A DNA stretch of 64,000 bases from Phylloscopus collybita (Eukaryota; Chordata; Aves; Passeriformes; Phylloscopidae). Shown here piece after piece: positions 36,607-46,480 of this stretch (position 1 is its first letter; the number at the start of each line of letters is the position of its first letter). The notes beneath the pieces are model-generated. The model saw only the letters and a list, made by a program, of their open reading frames with translations, did no database searches and was not told the DNA's origin. The stretch spans positions 20,991,501-21,055,500 of the forward strand of contig JAJNNQ010000009.1 in NCBI GenBank assembly GCA_027886175.1. Reading direction: 5' to 3'. Both the position numbers and the translations under genes were made by a program.

Positions 36607-38175
36607 TCAGTGGTAGCAGAATTTGCTCTAGGTTTTAATGGCAGTTTTTTAAGTCCAGGCACGTCACTGGCTGAGAGGCTGTGTAGAGGGAGCCCTGTGG
36701 CCTCAGTCACAAGTCTACAGACATTTAGTACCCTGGGACAAAAACAATTCTCTGTTCTGTTGTGGAGGGGAAAAACAAATACTATAAAAATAAGCACCTT
36801 AATGGCAACTGGTCCCATTTTTACCTTAAAAATGCAAATTTATAAAATTCAGGATGTTTAAGGAACATTTTTTTCTAATGCTCTGTCCTTTGAGACTTAA
36901 ATGGGTTTATTAATATGTTCTTTAATATTTTTTAAGTCAGTACCCTAAAAGCAGGAATTCTTTGTAACTAGGAGTTACTTCAGATAATTTAGGTTATTTG
37001 CCATGTTAATTCATTAGCTTATGTACCTTTTTCCTTAAAGTATTTATGCTAATGATGGGGTCAAATACAGTGGAGATTGAGCAGAACTTTCAAATTTCAC
37101 CCATGTGTCTTGCAAATTAGGACAATGGGAATTTAAATATTAAATATAAGTATTTGAGATTATTACATGATAATGCCTTCCTTACAGGCTTTTTCACTTG
37201 TGTCTGTGGTGTCTTTGTGGGATGTCTAAAAGGTCAGAAATACACTTACAGCTGAATGTGAACTTGCATCTTAACCAGCTCATTGGTTCATTTTAGCAAA
37301 CTTTGATTTGAGGGATACCTTGCAATTTTTAAATATACTCAGTTAAATACTTTGCAAAACCAGTGATTCTATCTATGCCCTAAAAGAAAAGCCAGTTTAG
37401 ATAGAAAATCCTAATCCTGGAGAATGAGTATATTTAAACCGCCCCCACCTTTCTCCCTAACAGTATTGCACTGTGCAGTGTATAACAGGTACTGTTTTAC
37501 TAAAATGTGCCTGTTTAAGCCATTTGATTATTTATTATAATTACTAGTTTCTAATGCAATTGCAAGAAACTAAGGTGGGGTTTATTTAAATACACACACA
37601 GCATCCTGCAGTGACACTTCGAATGCCACATCTTCTTCAAATGTGTTGTCTCTGTCAAGGTTAGCAACATATAGATGAATACAAATCCGTTCAAAAAAAT
37701 TAACAAAGCATTCTACATCTCTTAAGAGGGCTACACCAGTTTCCATTATATTTTACAGATATTAGCACTTAATGTACTTTAGAGGGTCAAAATAATCTTT
37801 TTGCTTAGCATCTCTCACCTGCAAATATAGCAAGGATTTTTATTTACTTCAATACTTCTATAAACTATGCAGAATTTTTAAAATAAAATGTAATATATTT
37901 TATAAGCTAATAAGATGAAATGGCTAATTAAAGGTTTCTAGTGTGCATTACTATAACTTGCAAATATGGAGACATTTTGGTAATCTTTTCTTACTAAAGA
38001 TGTGAATGTTTAATGTACTTTCACTGTTTCTACTTTGGTAGTCCAATGGGAATTCAGTAATGACATTTTGTCATGTCAAACTGTGAACATAAATTTGTAC
38101 TGTACAGTCCTCATATTTAGTATATTTAGTATAATTAGTATATTTAGTATACAGTGCATATGTATTATACTTGTT

Positions 38176-38181
38176 AATAAA
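38176..38181 (+). terminator. KLF3: Polyadenylation signal AATAAA, probable KLF3 3' end
   Basis: AATAAA followed within 10-30 bases by the GT-rich sequence TGTTGTTCGTGGTGATGTTG. It is preceded by a short repeated ATATTTAGT unit (38113-38151). Confidence 0.55.
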
Positions 38182-38205
38182 ACACTCGGAATGTTGTTCG
38201 TGGTG

Positions 38206-40056
38206 ATGTTGTCACGTGCAGGATGGCAAAGAGCAGTGACAAAGTGCTTGGGTGGGAGGCAGGCCTGGAGGAGACCCCTGCGGCTCCGGGTGTTTGGGTG
38301 GCCCTGCTGCCCGGCCCCTGGCCACCTCCCGTGTGTGCCTGCCCCACACGGGGCCCAGGGCAGGAGCACATGGAATTTGTGCTGGAGGAGCTGTGGCCAG
38401 CAGCACACTTACTGGAAAGGTCACAAAAATGTTTTACTCACTTCTAAATAGGGCATTCTGATTAGCCCATGGGCAGGTGTGGAGCACCAAACATGTGACT
38501 TTGCCTTTTTTATCACTAGCCAAGCTCTGCCCCACAGCCTCTCCCCGACCAGGGTGCCAGAGGCTGCTGACACATCACCACGAGTCCTGCACACCTCCAG
38601 ACACACCTGCAGGCTGTGCTGAGAGATGATGATGATGGGTAGAGAAAATGAAGAACGGAGTTTTATTTCTTCACACCTTATCAGATGCCTAAGGGGGAGC
38701 CGGGCTGAATTCACTATGCCTCTCTAACACGTCCTGTTTCTGCTGAAATATTTGCATCAGGATGTTGGTGTCTCGCTGCCTGGGATCCAGCAGATAGCCT
38801 GGCGAGCACCTGTGCTATGCCATGATGATGTACGGAAAGGAAAGCAAGTACAGCAGAGATGAGGCATAAAAATAAAAGCCTGCAAACGGCAATCAGAATA
38901 TGAGAAAATGACTGGCTTGTATTTCTTGGCCTCCTGCTTGAAAATAAGGACTGCACAGAGACACTCCTATCATGCTGTTGATTTCTAAGGTTCAGGCAGG
39001 AGGGACTAATGGCATGGGGGAGTCATGGCCACTGACCCAGCGTGGCAGCTGTCCTGCTCGTCCTGACCTGTCCTCTCGAGCCCGCACACCTGCAAGAGGC
39101 TACTCCAGTTGCTGGCCTGATAAGATTTCTCTCTGTTTTCCTATGAGTCAAAAAGCATTGAATACGTTCTAGACTGTGATCACTTTCAGGAAGCAGTGAT
39201 AATTTCATCGGCCACTGGGTGTCCCTCTTAGTCTGAGAATAAGGCAAAATTTAAGTTCATGAGATTGTCATTTAAAATAGCATTCATTTTCTTGTACTTG
39301 AGAACTTAAGTTGTTCCCTCTGTCTTATTTGCTGAGTTCACTGAGTTCAATCCTGTCATACACAGGAATCTGTTCAAGGATTTAAAACTGGTCTCTCTGT
39401 CTTTACTGCGATTTTTAGTCATAAAAACACTTTAAATGTATCCTTTACAATTAAAACTCTGGCCTGGCTGAACACCAAGCCAACACACAATGTTGCTAGA
39501 TGAGAAACCAACCAACACAACAAGCCATGACAAAAGTCCACTTTATCAAAGGAAATCAGAAGTGTATTTTAAGAAGCTGTAGTGTATGTAGGTATGTAAA
39601 TAACCGAAATATTTGGCATGTGCAGGAAGGATCTGTGAGGTGGGAAGGATAAAGGGCTCTTACAGCATTAATATTCCAAAACAATATACATGGCAGACTT
39701 GAGAAACTATTTCTTTCACACACACCTAAAGCTTACATTTCAGGACAGTCTTAAGGGTGAGAGACTCCTCCACGGCCTAGTCTGTGTATTATTTAGGACA
39801 TAACCCTCCGTTTGCTGATGCATTAAATTTACAGAGACCGGAAAGCCTGAATTAAGAAATTTTACTTCCTCTTTTCTTGTCCAGTAAACAGGATAGACTA
39901 TGTGCCCTTAGCCCATTAGCACTACGTGTGACTGCTAATCATGTCCTTAGGCTGTAATGCCTGGCAGGGGGAGAAGGCTTTCAGGAAGGGGCACAGGATT
40001 TCTTGGTAGCATTCCCTACTTTAAAGTGTCAAGGAGTCCTAGACAGGGAAAATTGT
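38206..40056. other. Intergenic between KLF3 and TLR1A
   Basis: Begins with a GC-richer patch (38214-38440) that has overlapping short open frames on both strands but no recognisable product. The rest is featureless. Confidence 0.45.
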
Positions 40057-40745
40057 AAAATCATAAAATCATAGAATCATAAAATGGCTTGGGTTGGAAT
40101 AGACTTTTAAAGGTCATCTAGTCCAACTCATTGCAATAAGCAGGGATGTCTTCAACTAGATAAGATCACTCAGAGCCCTTTCCAACCTGACCTTGAATGT
40201 TTCCAGGGATGGGACATCCACAACTTCTTTGGACCATCTCTTCCAGTGTTTTACCACCCTCATTATAAAAAATTATTGCCTTATATCCAACCTAAATCAG
40301 CCCTCTTTTAGTTTATAAGCAGTACTCCTTGTCTTTTCACAACAGACCCCACTAAAAAGTCCTCATCTTTCTTATAAGCCCTATTTAAGTACTGAAGGCC
40401 TCAAAAAGATCTCCAAAGGAGCTTTCTCTTCTCCAGGCTGAACAACCCCAGCTCTCTCAGTCTGTCCTAATAGGAGAGGTGCTCCAGCCCCCTGATCATC
40501 TTTGTGGCCTCCTCTGCACTCACTCCAACAGGTCCATGTCGTTCCTATGCTGGGACCCCAGGGCTGGATGCAGCACTGCAGGTGGGGTCTCACCAGAACA
40601 GAGCAGAGGGGCAGAATCCCCTCCCTGGCCCTGCTGCCCACGGTGCTCTGGCTGCACCCAGGACACGTTTGGCTCTCTGGGCTGTGAGTGCACATGGCTG
40701 GGTCATGGTCAGCCTCCCATCCAGCAGCATCCCTAATCCCTACTA
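40057..40745 (-). mobile_element. CR1 LINE 3' fragment, reverse orientation (about 690 bases)
   Basis: Starts with repeats of AATCATAAA/AATCATAGA and 'ggcttgggttggaatagacttttaaaggtcatctagtccaac', the reverse complement of the CR1 3' terminus. It continues through 'ttctccaggctgaacaaccccagctctctcag' to 'ctgggaccccagggctggatgcagcactgcaggtggggtctcacc' and 'cccatccagcagcatcc', which belong to the 3' end of the CR1 reverse-transcriptase ORF. The coding remnant is not intact. Confidence 0.95.
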
Positions 40746-42203
40746 AATCTTAATTTCTGGGTAAGGCTTTGACATGGTCCCTCACAACATTCTCCTCTCT
40801 AAATCAGAGAGATACGGATTTCATGAGTGTGGAAATAATTGAGTGATAATTAAGCTTTAGTAGAGATTTTTAGCTCTTCTTTCCAAAGCTCAGGAGCCAG
40901 GCACCTGCCATCCTACTGTGATCCTATCCAGTTAATCTGAACTGGTAGGTGGGTGCCAGCAGTGTCTCAGCATCTCTGGACACCAGGAAGCTCTCCCACA
41001 TTTGCAATTTCATTGTTTCATCCAGCTACCACACCTGGTGTGTGCTTGGTGAGCTACCACAGTGAGTGTTACGAATCACATCCTCTTACCAGTTTGATCA
41101 CCTCATGTGCTGCTCACAGCTGTGATCCCAGGACTTAACATTTCCATTAAGCTGTAACATAATTGAAATTACACATGACATTCAATAATCAATTAAGAAT
41201 GAGATGTTTATTAGACTCTCAAACCCAAGCACAGCAAGTTACTAGATGTCTCCTACTAACAAACACTATTAGTTTAATCAGTAAGATTTTAAGCAGAGAA
41301 GTTATTTCATGTGTGTTTTTCACAAAAACAAGAATGTTTTTCATGTGTGTGATGACCCCTCAGCACCTGCTAATTAAATGAGCAAGGTAACAGAGTTCAG
41401 TGGAAGCCTGGAGATAAAAGGGGATTCACCTCCAAACATCGACTTTTTAAGTATTAGGAAACAGCAAAAACATGCAACCCAGTATAGCTTGATAGAATCA
41501 CAGCAGAAAGCAGTAACATTACAATACAATAAAAAAAAAAATAAGTATAGGTATTAACTATGAATTTGAAGACAGTGAATAGCAAATTCTATGAAATCAT
41601 GACTTGGCAGGTATCTATCTCTAGGCAAGTGGTAACATTTTATACAGCAACGGAAGATGAACATCAAAGTAGGATTATTGGATTAAACTTTTCAGCACTT
41701 ATGCAAGAAAGTCTCTCTGTGATGAAGGGAAAGGCTTCCAGGAAGGGAAAACAGGCTAAAAGGGTGTGGATACTGTACTCTTGGCATGTGCTATACCAAT
41801 GTACTGAATGGGATTCAAACAAGAGTTTTCTTCTTTGTGTTATTTAATTAAAACCAAGAAAGCAGATCCCTACAATCTTAATCTCACAATATTCACGTCA
41901 AAACAAAGATTAAATGTATGCACTGGCAGCCTGATGACACCAAACCAACCACTATTCTTGTTCCCTCCAAATACAGCTTTCAATGGGAAAAGTCCAAAAT
42001 AAATGCAACCTAAAAATAAGGTCAGTTACTATGAAAATTTCTCTCTCATTCTCTTTGTTGGGCAACTAGATACGACTTCTGACTACTTGGATGGCTCGAA
42101 TAAGCAATAGCAATTTTTATGTGTGCCACATTTTGCAACAAACTGGGAAAATGGTAAGGAAATAGAAAAAAATATTAACAGAATTTAATGCAAAACAGTC
42201 AAG
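40746..42203. other. Intergenic / TLR1A 3' flank
   Basis: AT-rich. On the minus strand, an AATAAA at 41212-41207 and an ATTAAA at 42189-42184 are possible polyadenylation signals for TLR1A. Neither can be chosen from sequence alone. Confidence 0.4.
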
Positions 42204-44669
42204 TCAAGTTATCCACATACTTATACTACTAGCAGGTCTAGCATCACTCTCCAAATCATTTGCTTCACTGGCTTTTGGCAGGTTAATGCTAATGGCTGCT
42301 CTCAGGTTAGCCCAGAATAGGGCACGCTTGCTCCTCTCCTTCGGCCACTCCAGGTAGGTGCGCTTTGCCATGAGAGCTTTCAGTTTGTGATACCTGGCAG
42401 GAATAAGGTACGGAGGGATTGGCTCCAGTAAAATGAGGATTAAGCTGTTGGAATTCTCACTGAATAGCTTGTGATGGGCAAAGTACAGCTCATAGTGACA
42501 CCACTCACTCTGCACAAAGTTGGGAGACAACACGAAGATCGACTTGTAGCTCTTCTCAATGCAGTTAATGATGTTCTCCACAATGCTCTTGCCGGGGATA
42601 AAGTTTCGCTCGTGCTGGCACAGTTGTATGGTGCCCTCCCCCTTCTCCAGGTTGGGGATCAGCTCGTTCTTCACCCACAGCGAGTCGCGCTCGCTGTAGG
42701 AAATGAAGGCGTGAAATTGCAGAACAGGCCCCTGATCTCCGGGGGGGTTGTGCCGAGCTCTGCGCTTCGTCTGCGTCCACTGCCACGTCATCCGCACGTA
42801 CCACGGCACATCCAGGTAGATGCACAGAAAGGCCACCGCGGCCACCAGCACCAGCGTCAGCAGCAGGGCTGTCACAAGCAGGAGCGCCGTGTTGCAAGCC
42901 AGCGGGCTCAGGTGGAAGTCCTTGAGCTCCGTTCCTCGCAAGCCTTCCGGGTACTCGCACACGTACGCCGCCGGCCAGCCAAACAGCTTCCCCCCTGACT
43001 GCCTCTCCAGGCCGATAAAGGCTTGCAGTTCACAGGAGCACTTGAACGGGTTGTGCCCGGCCTGCAGCTCCCTGACCCTTGGGCAGCTCCGGAAGAAGTC
43101 AGCAGATGGGGTGAGGATCGAATTCATCTCTACGTTCAGGAACTGCAGGGAGGTAAAGCCACTGCACCCCGGCAGGTCAGCCAGCCTGTTTGATGCCAGG
43201 TTCAGCTCTTCCAAGGATTTCAGCTCCACCATCCCCCTGGGGACATTGCTGATCTGATTGTTTTGTAGGCCGAGCTTTCTGACGTTGACTGGCAAGCACT
43301 CAAACACAGCATCTGCCAACTGGTTGGAGGACAGGTCCAGCTCTGACAGAGACTCGGCCCACTGGCATGGCCCGTCAGCGCCGTCGTGGCGCAGCAGGTT
43401 GTTGCTCATGTCCAGGTATTTCAGTGACCTCATACCGCTGGTCATGAAGCTCACCTTGCGAAGGCTCTCAAATTTATTCTTCTGTAAAATGAGTAATTTT
43501 AGATCCAAGAGAGTGCCACAATTCTGGAACAACTCATCTGTCAGGGCATTGTGAGAAAAATTTAAATACTGGAATGAGCTTGTTCTATTGGGGCAAAGCA
43601 TGTGTGGCATATATGCATCATTTATTGTCAAATTGGTGATATTCATCTCTGAAAACTGTCTGTAGAGAATCTCCTGGTTGAAATAATAAACCTTATTACG
43701 AACATGCTCCAAAGTTAATGCTTTCATGGAGCCATCCAAAGAGATTAATTGTTCCACAGAGCTTAATAAGGGTAGAAATGCATATTCAGTCAGCTCCTCC
43801 AGTGGTCCCCGAAAAGTCAAATTTCTCACAGTCAATTGTTCCACAGGTGAATACCAAATAAGCATGAAAATTTGCAGGATGATAGCCCATTGTAAGTCCA
43901 CAACTTCAAGCGTGAGAATTGTCGTCTTAATTTTCTTCAAAAGCATTAAAGTTGGAGAGGGGAAATCTTTGTAGCTCAAGGTATATCTTATGTTAACTAT
44001 TTTTAAGTTTTCTGAAGTACTCATTCCATCATACAAAAGGGGAAAAATGAAGTTTTGATTTGCTGCAAAAGCAATGTGGAGGTTCCTTGTAGTCAAGGCT
44101 GTCAGACTCTGAGGCTCATACAGTGAAAAGTTTCCCAAGGTCAGGACAACAGTGTGTAGCTGCAAATGTTTGATATACCTGAAGTCTGACCTTCGTATCA
44201 TCGTAGCACTTAATCCAAGGTACTCCAAATGGAACATGTTCCCAAATTCCTGACAGATGGGCAGGGCAGTGAACTTATTGAAAGAAAGATCTAAATGTCT
44301 AAGACATGCAAGAGTTAGACAGCAAACTTTTGAAATGTTATTATGAGATAAATCTAAGTATTCTAAATTTTCATTAAAAATAAAGACACTAAAGTCAAGT
44401 GCTGTAATTAGATTATAAGAAAGATTTAATACTTGAAGGTCAGAAAGATGAATAAATTCTGAGATACTAAGTCCAGATATCCTATTATGTGAGAAATCTA
44501 ATATTTGAGTATGGACTGGAATGTTTTTTGGAACATTAGTTAGCAAACTGCTTGAATAATTTGCAATAAATTCATCTTCTGCAGTTGGCTGGATATTATT
44601 CAACAGCGTGAATGTAAAGGCACAAGTGAAGACATAGATATTTGTGAGGGATCTCATTATGCTATGCAT
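42204..44669 (-). CDS. TLR1A: Toll-like receptor 1 family member A (full-length ectodomain)
   Basis: A single-exon coding region for an 821-residue type I membrane receptor, matching chicken TLR1LA (about 818 aa). Members of this family pair with TLR2 at the cell surface, sense di- and tri-acylated bacterial lipopeptides and signal through MyD88. Visible parts are a hydrophobic signal peptide (about 1-26), leucine-rich repeats (about 50-540, e.g. LEYLDLSHNNIS), a C-terminal LRR cap with CSCEL and paired cysteines (541-592), a transmembrane helix (about 594-617) and a TIR domain (about 649-797). The TIR carries box 1 FHAFISYS, BB loop RNFIPGK with the signalling-critical proline at 692, and box 3 FW at 785-786. 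Residues 394-797 are almost identical to TLR1B; the tail (798-821) is not. The start ATG has A at -3; Met5 is a possible alternative. A 3' splice site (TTTTTTTCATAG) ends at 44748, so upstream exons are non-coding. Confidence 0.95.
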   Translation of the reverse strand: MHSIMRSLTNIYVFTCAFTFTLLNNIQPTAEDEFIANYSSSLLTNVPKNIPVHTQILDFSHNRISGLSISEFIHLSDLQVLNLSYNLITALDFSVFIFNENLEYLDLSHNNISKVCCLTLACLRHLDLSFNKFTALPICQEFGNMFHLEYLGLSATMIRRSDFRYIKHLQLHTVVLTLGNFSLYEPQSLTALTTRNLHIAFAANQNFIFPLLYDGMSTSENLKIVNIRYTLSYKDFPSPTLMLLKKIKTTILTLEVVDLQWAIILQIFMLIWYSPVEQLTVRNLTFRGPLEELTEYAFLPLLSSVEQLISLDGSMKALTLEHVRNKVYYFNQEILYRQFSEMNITNLTINDAYMPHMLCPNRTSSFQYLNFSHNALTDELFQNCGTLLDLKLLILQKNKFESLRKVSFMTSGMRSLKYLDMSNNLLRHDGADGPCQWAESLSELDLSSNQLADAVFECLPVNVRKLGLQNNQISNVPRGMVELKSLEELNLASNRLADLPGCSGFTSLQFLNVEMNSILTPSADFFRSCPRVRELQAGHNPFKCSCELQAFIGLERQSGGKLFGWPAAYVCEYPEGLRGTELKDFHLSPLACNTALLLVTALLLTLVLVAAVAFLCIYLDVPWYVRMTWQWTQTKRRARHNPPGDQGPVLQFHAFISYSERDSLWVKNELIPNLEKGEGTIQLCQHERNFIPGKSIVENIINCIEKSYKSIFVLSPNFVQSEWCHYELYFAHHKLFSENSNSLILILLEPIPPYLIPARYHKLKALMAKRTYLEWPKERSKRALFWANLRAAISINLPKASEANDLESDARPASSISMWIT
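42278..43490 (-). other. TLR1A: Gene-conversion tract shared with TLR1B (TLR1A copy)
   Basis: By line-by-line comparison this 1213-base block aligns without indels to 53021-54233 (constant offset 10743) with differences only at 42318, 42384, 42534, 43077 and 43078. It covers the last LRRs, LRR cap, transmembrane helix and TIR domain. Outside it the copies diverge at once. It is GC-rich, unlike the rest of the gene. Confidence 0.92.
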
Positions 44670-44704
44670 ATTTTTCTTGTTGTTTTAGAGAAACACAGAA
44701 GCAT
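44657..44704 (-). other. Upstream ORF overlapping the TLR1A start codon
   Basis: An out-of-frame ATG at 44704 (G at -3) opens 15 codons and ends at TAA 44659-44657, past the main ATG at 44669. The stop overlaps the second in-frame TLR1A Met as TAATG, so a terminating ribosome would sit on that Met codon. Start at Met5 would still give a good signal peptide. Confidence 0.6.
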
Positions 44705-44747
44705 ATCTTTGTTTTCTGTTCAATATGTCTCACTGATGAGTCCAGCC
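44670..44747 (-). other. TLR1A: TLR1A 5' UTR part of the coding exon
   Basis: On the minus strand a pyrimidine-rich tract ending CATAG, up to 44748, is a good 3' splice site. The 78 bases from 44747 down to the ATG would be the untranslated beginning of the coding exon. Vertebrate TLR1-family genes commonly have non-coding upstream exons; here they are not identified. Confidence 0.5.
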
Positions 44748-45344
44748 CTATGAAAAAAATACATGGAATTTAATGAAGCTGTTTAAAGGTTGAAGTTGCT
44801 TTTTTATTGTGAAAATAAAAATCAATATAAAATCTATGTAATAAGAAATTATTTTTACAAACTCTTGTTTTCAGTTCTTATCAATTGTCCTCACTCCCAT
44901 TCTTTAACTCTAATTATTGACTCAATCAAATATAAATGACTTCTCTTATGATGGGCAGGATGCCACTGGTATGTTAAAAACACATAGATGTTAAGAAATA
45001 CAACTTTCTTAACAATCATGAAAAAATACAAAACAAGTACAAACCAATACCAATGCATTTATGAATAAAGGAGTACAAAACAACCCATCTATCTGCTGTT
45101 TCTATACATCCCAAGTTCACACACATTTGGGAACAAAACTCCAGTGAAACCACCCTCACAGCAACTGGTGCAAAAACAACCCCTTCAATCAAAGGATATT
45201 GTTCCTCATACCCCAAAGACCCTTGACATTGCCATGCACCCTCTCAGGGTCAGACTATCAGCTTTGTCCTTGCTATAGCACAAAGACATAAGAATCCATT
45301 TTTCCAGTAAGCCAAGAATTCTGAGGAGGAATTATACTGTCCAT
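44748..45344. other. TLR1A upstream region
   Basis: About 600 AT-rich bases between the coding-exon acceptor and the LTR, presumably intron or promoter of TLR1A. No exon was recognised. Confidence 0.4.
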
Positions 45345-46480
45345 TGTATTGGGTTTGCATGGTAAGGTTTTGGTAGCAGGGGGACTACAGGTCTGGTTTC
45401 TGTGAGAAGCTGCCAGAAACTTCCTCTGTGCTCCATAGAGCCAGTAGCAGCTGGATTCAAGGCCAAGCTCATCCACAACATCAATAGTGACTCTGGAATA
45501 ACATGGTGACAAAGGGGGGGAAAGCCCTGGGGAACAGCAATTGCAGCTGGAAGAGGGGATTGAAAATATATGGGAGAAACAGCTCTGCAGACACCAAGGT
45601 CAGTGCAGAAGGAGGGGGAGGAGGTGTTCCAGGTGCTGGAGCAGAGATTCCTCTGCAGCCCATGGTGAAGCAGCTGTGTCCTTGCAGCCCATGGAGGTCC
45701 ACGACGGAGCAGAGATCCACCTGCAGCCATGGAAGACTCCATGCTGGAGCATGTAGATGCCTGAAGGAGGCTGTGACCTCATGGGAAGTTCATGCTGGGG
45801 CAAGCTCCTGGCAGGACCTGTGGTCCTGTGGAGAGGGGAGCCCACTCTGGAGCAGGTTTGCTGACAGGACATGTCACTTCATGGAAGACCCATGCTGGAG
45901 CAGCCTATGCCTGAAGAACTGTGCCCCGTAAAGGGGTCCATGCTGAAGACTTCTTGAACAACTGCAGCTAGTGGGATGGACTCACACTGGAAAACTTTGT
46001 GGAGAACTATCTCCAGTGGACAGGACCTCAGGACGGAGCAGGGGAATAGAGTGAGGAGGAAGAAGTGGGAAATAACAAGCAATGAACAGACCACAGCCCC
46101 CATTCTCTGACCCCATGTGCAATTGGGAGAGGAGGTAGAGCATTCAGAAGTGAAGCTGAGCCCAGGGAACAAGGGAGGAAGGTGTTTTGGGATTTGGTTT
46201 TATTTCTCATTATCTTACTCTGAATAAACTGTAATAAATTAAATTAATTTCATTAGCTGAGTCTGTTTTGCCTGTGATACTGCACTTTGATAATGGGTGA
46301 GTGATCTCTTCCTGCCCTTATCTGGCTCAGTGATACTGCACTTTGATAATAGATGAGTGATCTCTTCCTGCCCTTATCTGGCTCACAAGACTTTCATTTT
46401 ATATTTTCTTCCCTGTCCAGTTGTAAGAAGGGAGTGATGGAATGGCTTGGGTGGGCATCCTGCAGGGTCAACCCTCCACA
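45345..46480 (+). mobile_element. Solo LTR between TLR1A and TLR1B
   Basis: Begins TGTATTGGGTTTGCATGG and ends GGGTCAACCCTCCACA, so it has the TG...CA ends of a retroviral LTR. It carries a polyadenylation signal AATAAA (46223-46228), several 'catgctggagcag' motifs, and a 56-base tandem duplication. It is the same family as the reverse copy at 4433-5510. No target-site duplication is evident. It is about 0.6 kb upstream of the TLR1A coding exon and opposite in orientation to the gene. There are no internal viral genes. Confidence 0.8.
46274..46385 (+). repeat. Direct tandem duplication of 56 bases within the LTR
   Basis: Units 46274-46329 and 46330-46385 both start GTGATACTGCACTTTGATAA and differ at two positions (gggtgag against agatgag). 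The related LTR at 4433-5510 appears to have this block once. Confidence 0.93.

Larger units (their letters stand above)
34347..38205 (+). other. KLF3: KLF3 3' untranslated region (predicted)
   Basis: AT-rich sequence runs from the stop codon to an AATAAA at 38176-38181 followed by a GT-rich stretch (38190-38213), the usual layout of a cleavage and polyadenylation site. Composition switches to GC-rich right after it. Mammalian KLF3 also has a multi-kilobase 3' UTR, so the length fits. An earlier AATAAA at 37882-37887 could give a slightly shorter form. The UTR contains a CR1 fragment and a 31-T run. The end is predicted, not observed. Confidence 0.6.

Noticed and set aside
42471..42998. Antisense 175-codon open frame within TLR1A, with a matching one at 53214-53741 in TLR1B
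   Set aside because: It exists only because the converted GC-rich TIR tract is duplicated; it is a frame shadow of the sense CDS and has no recognisable protein features.
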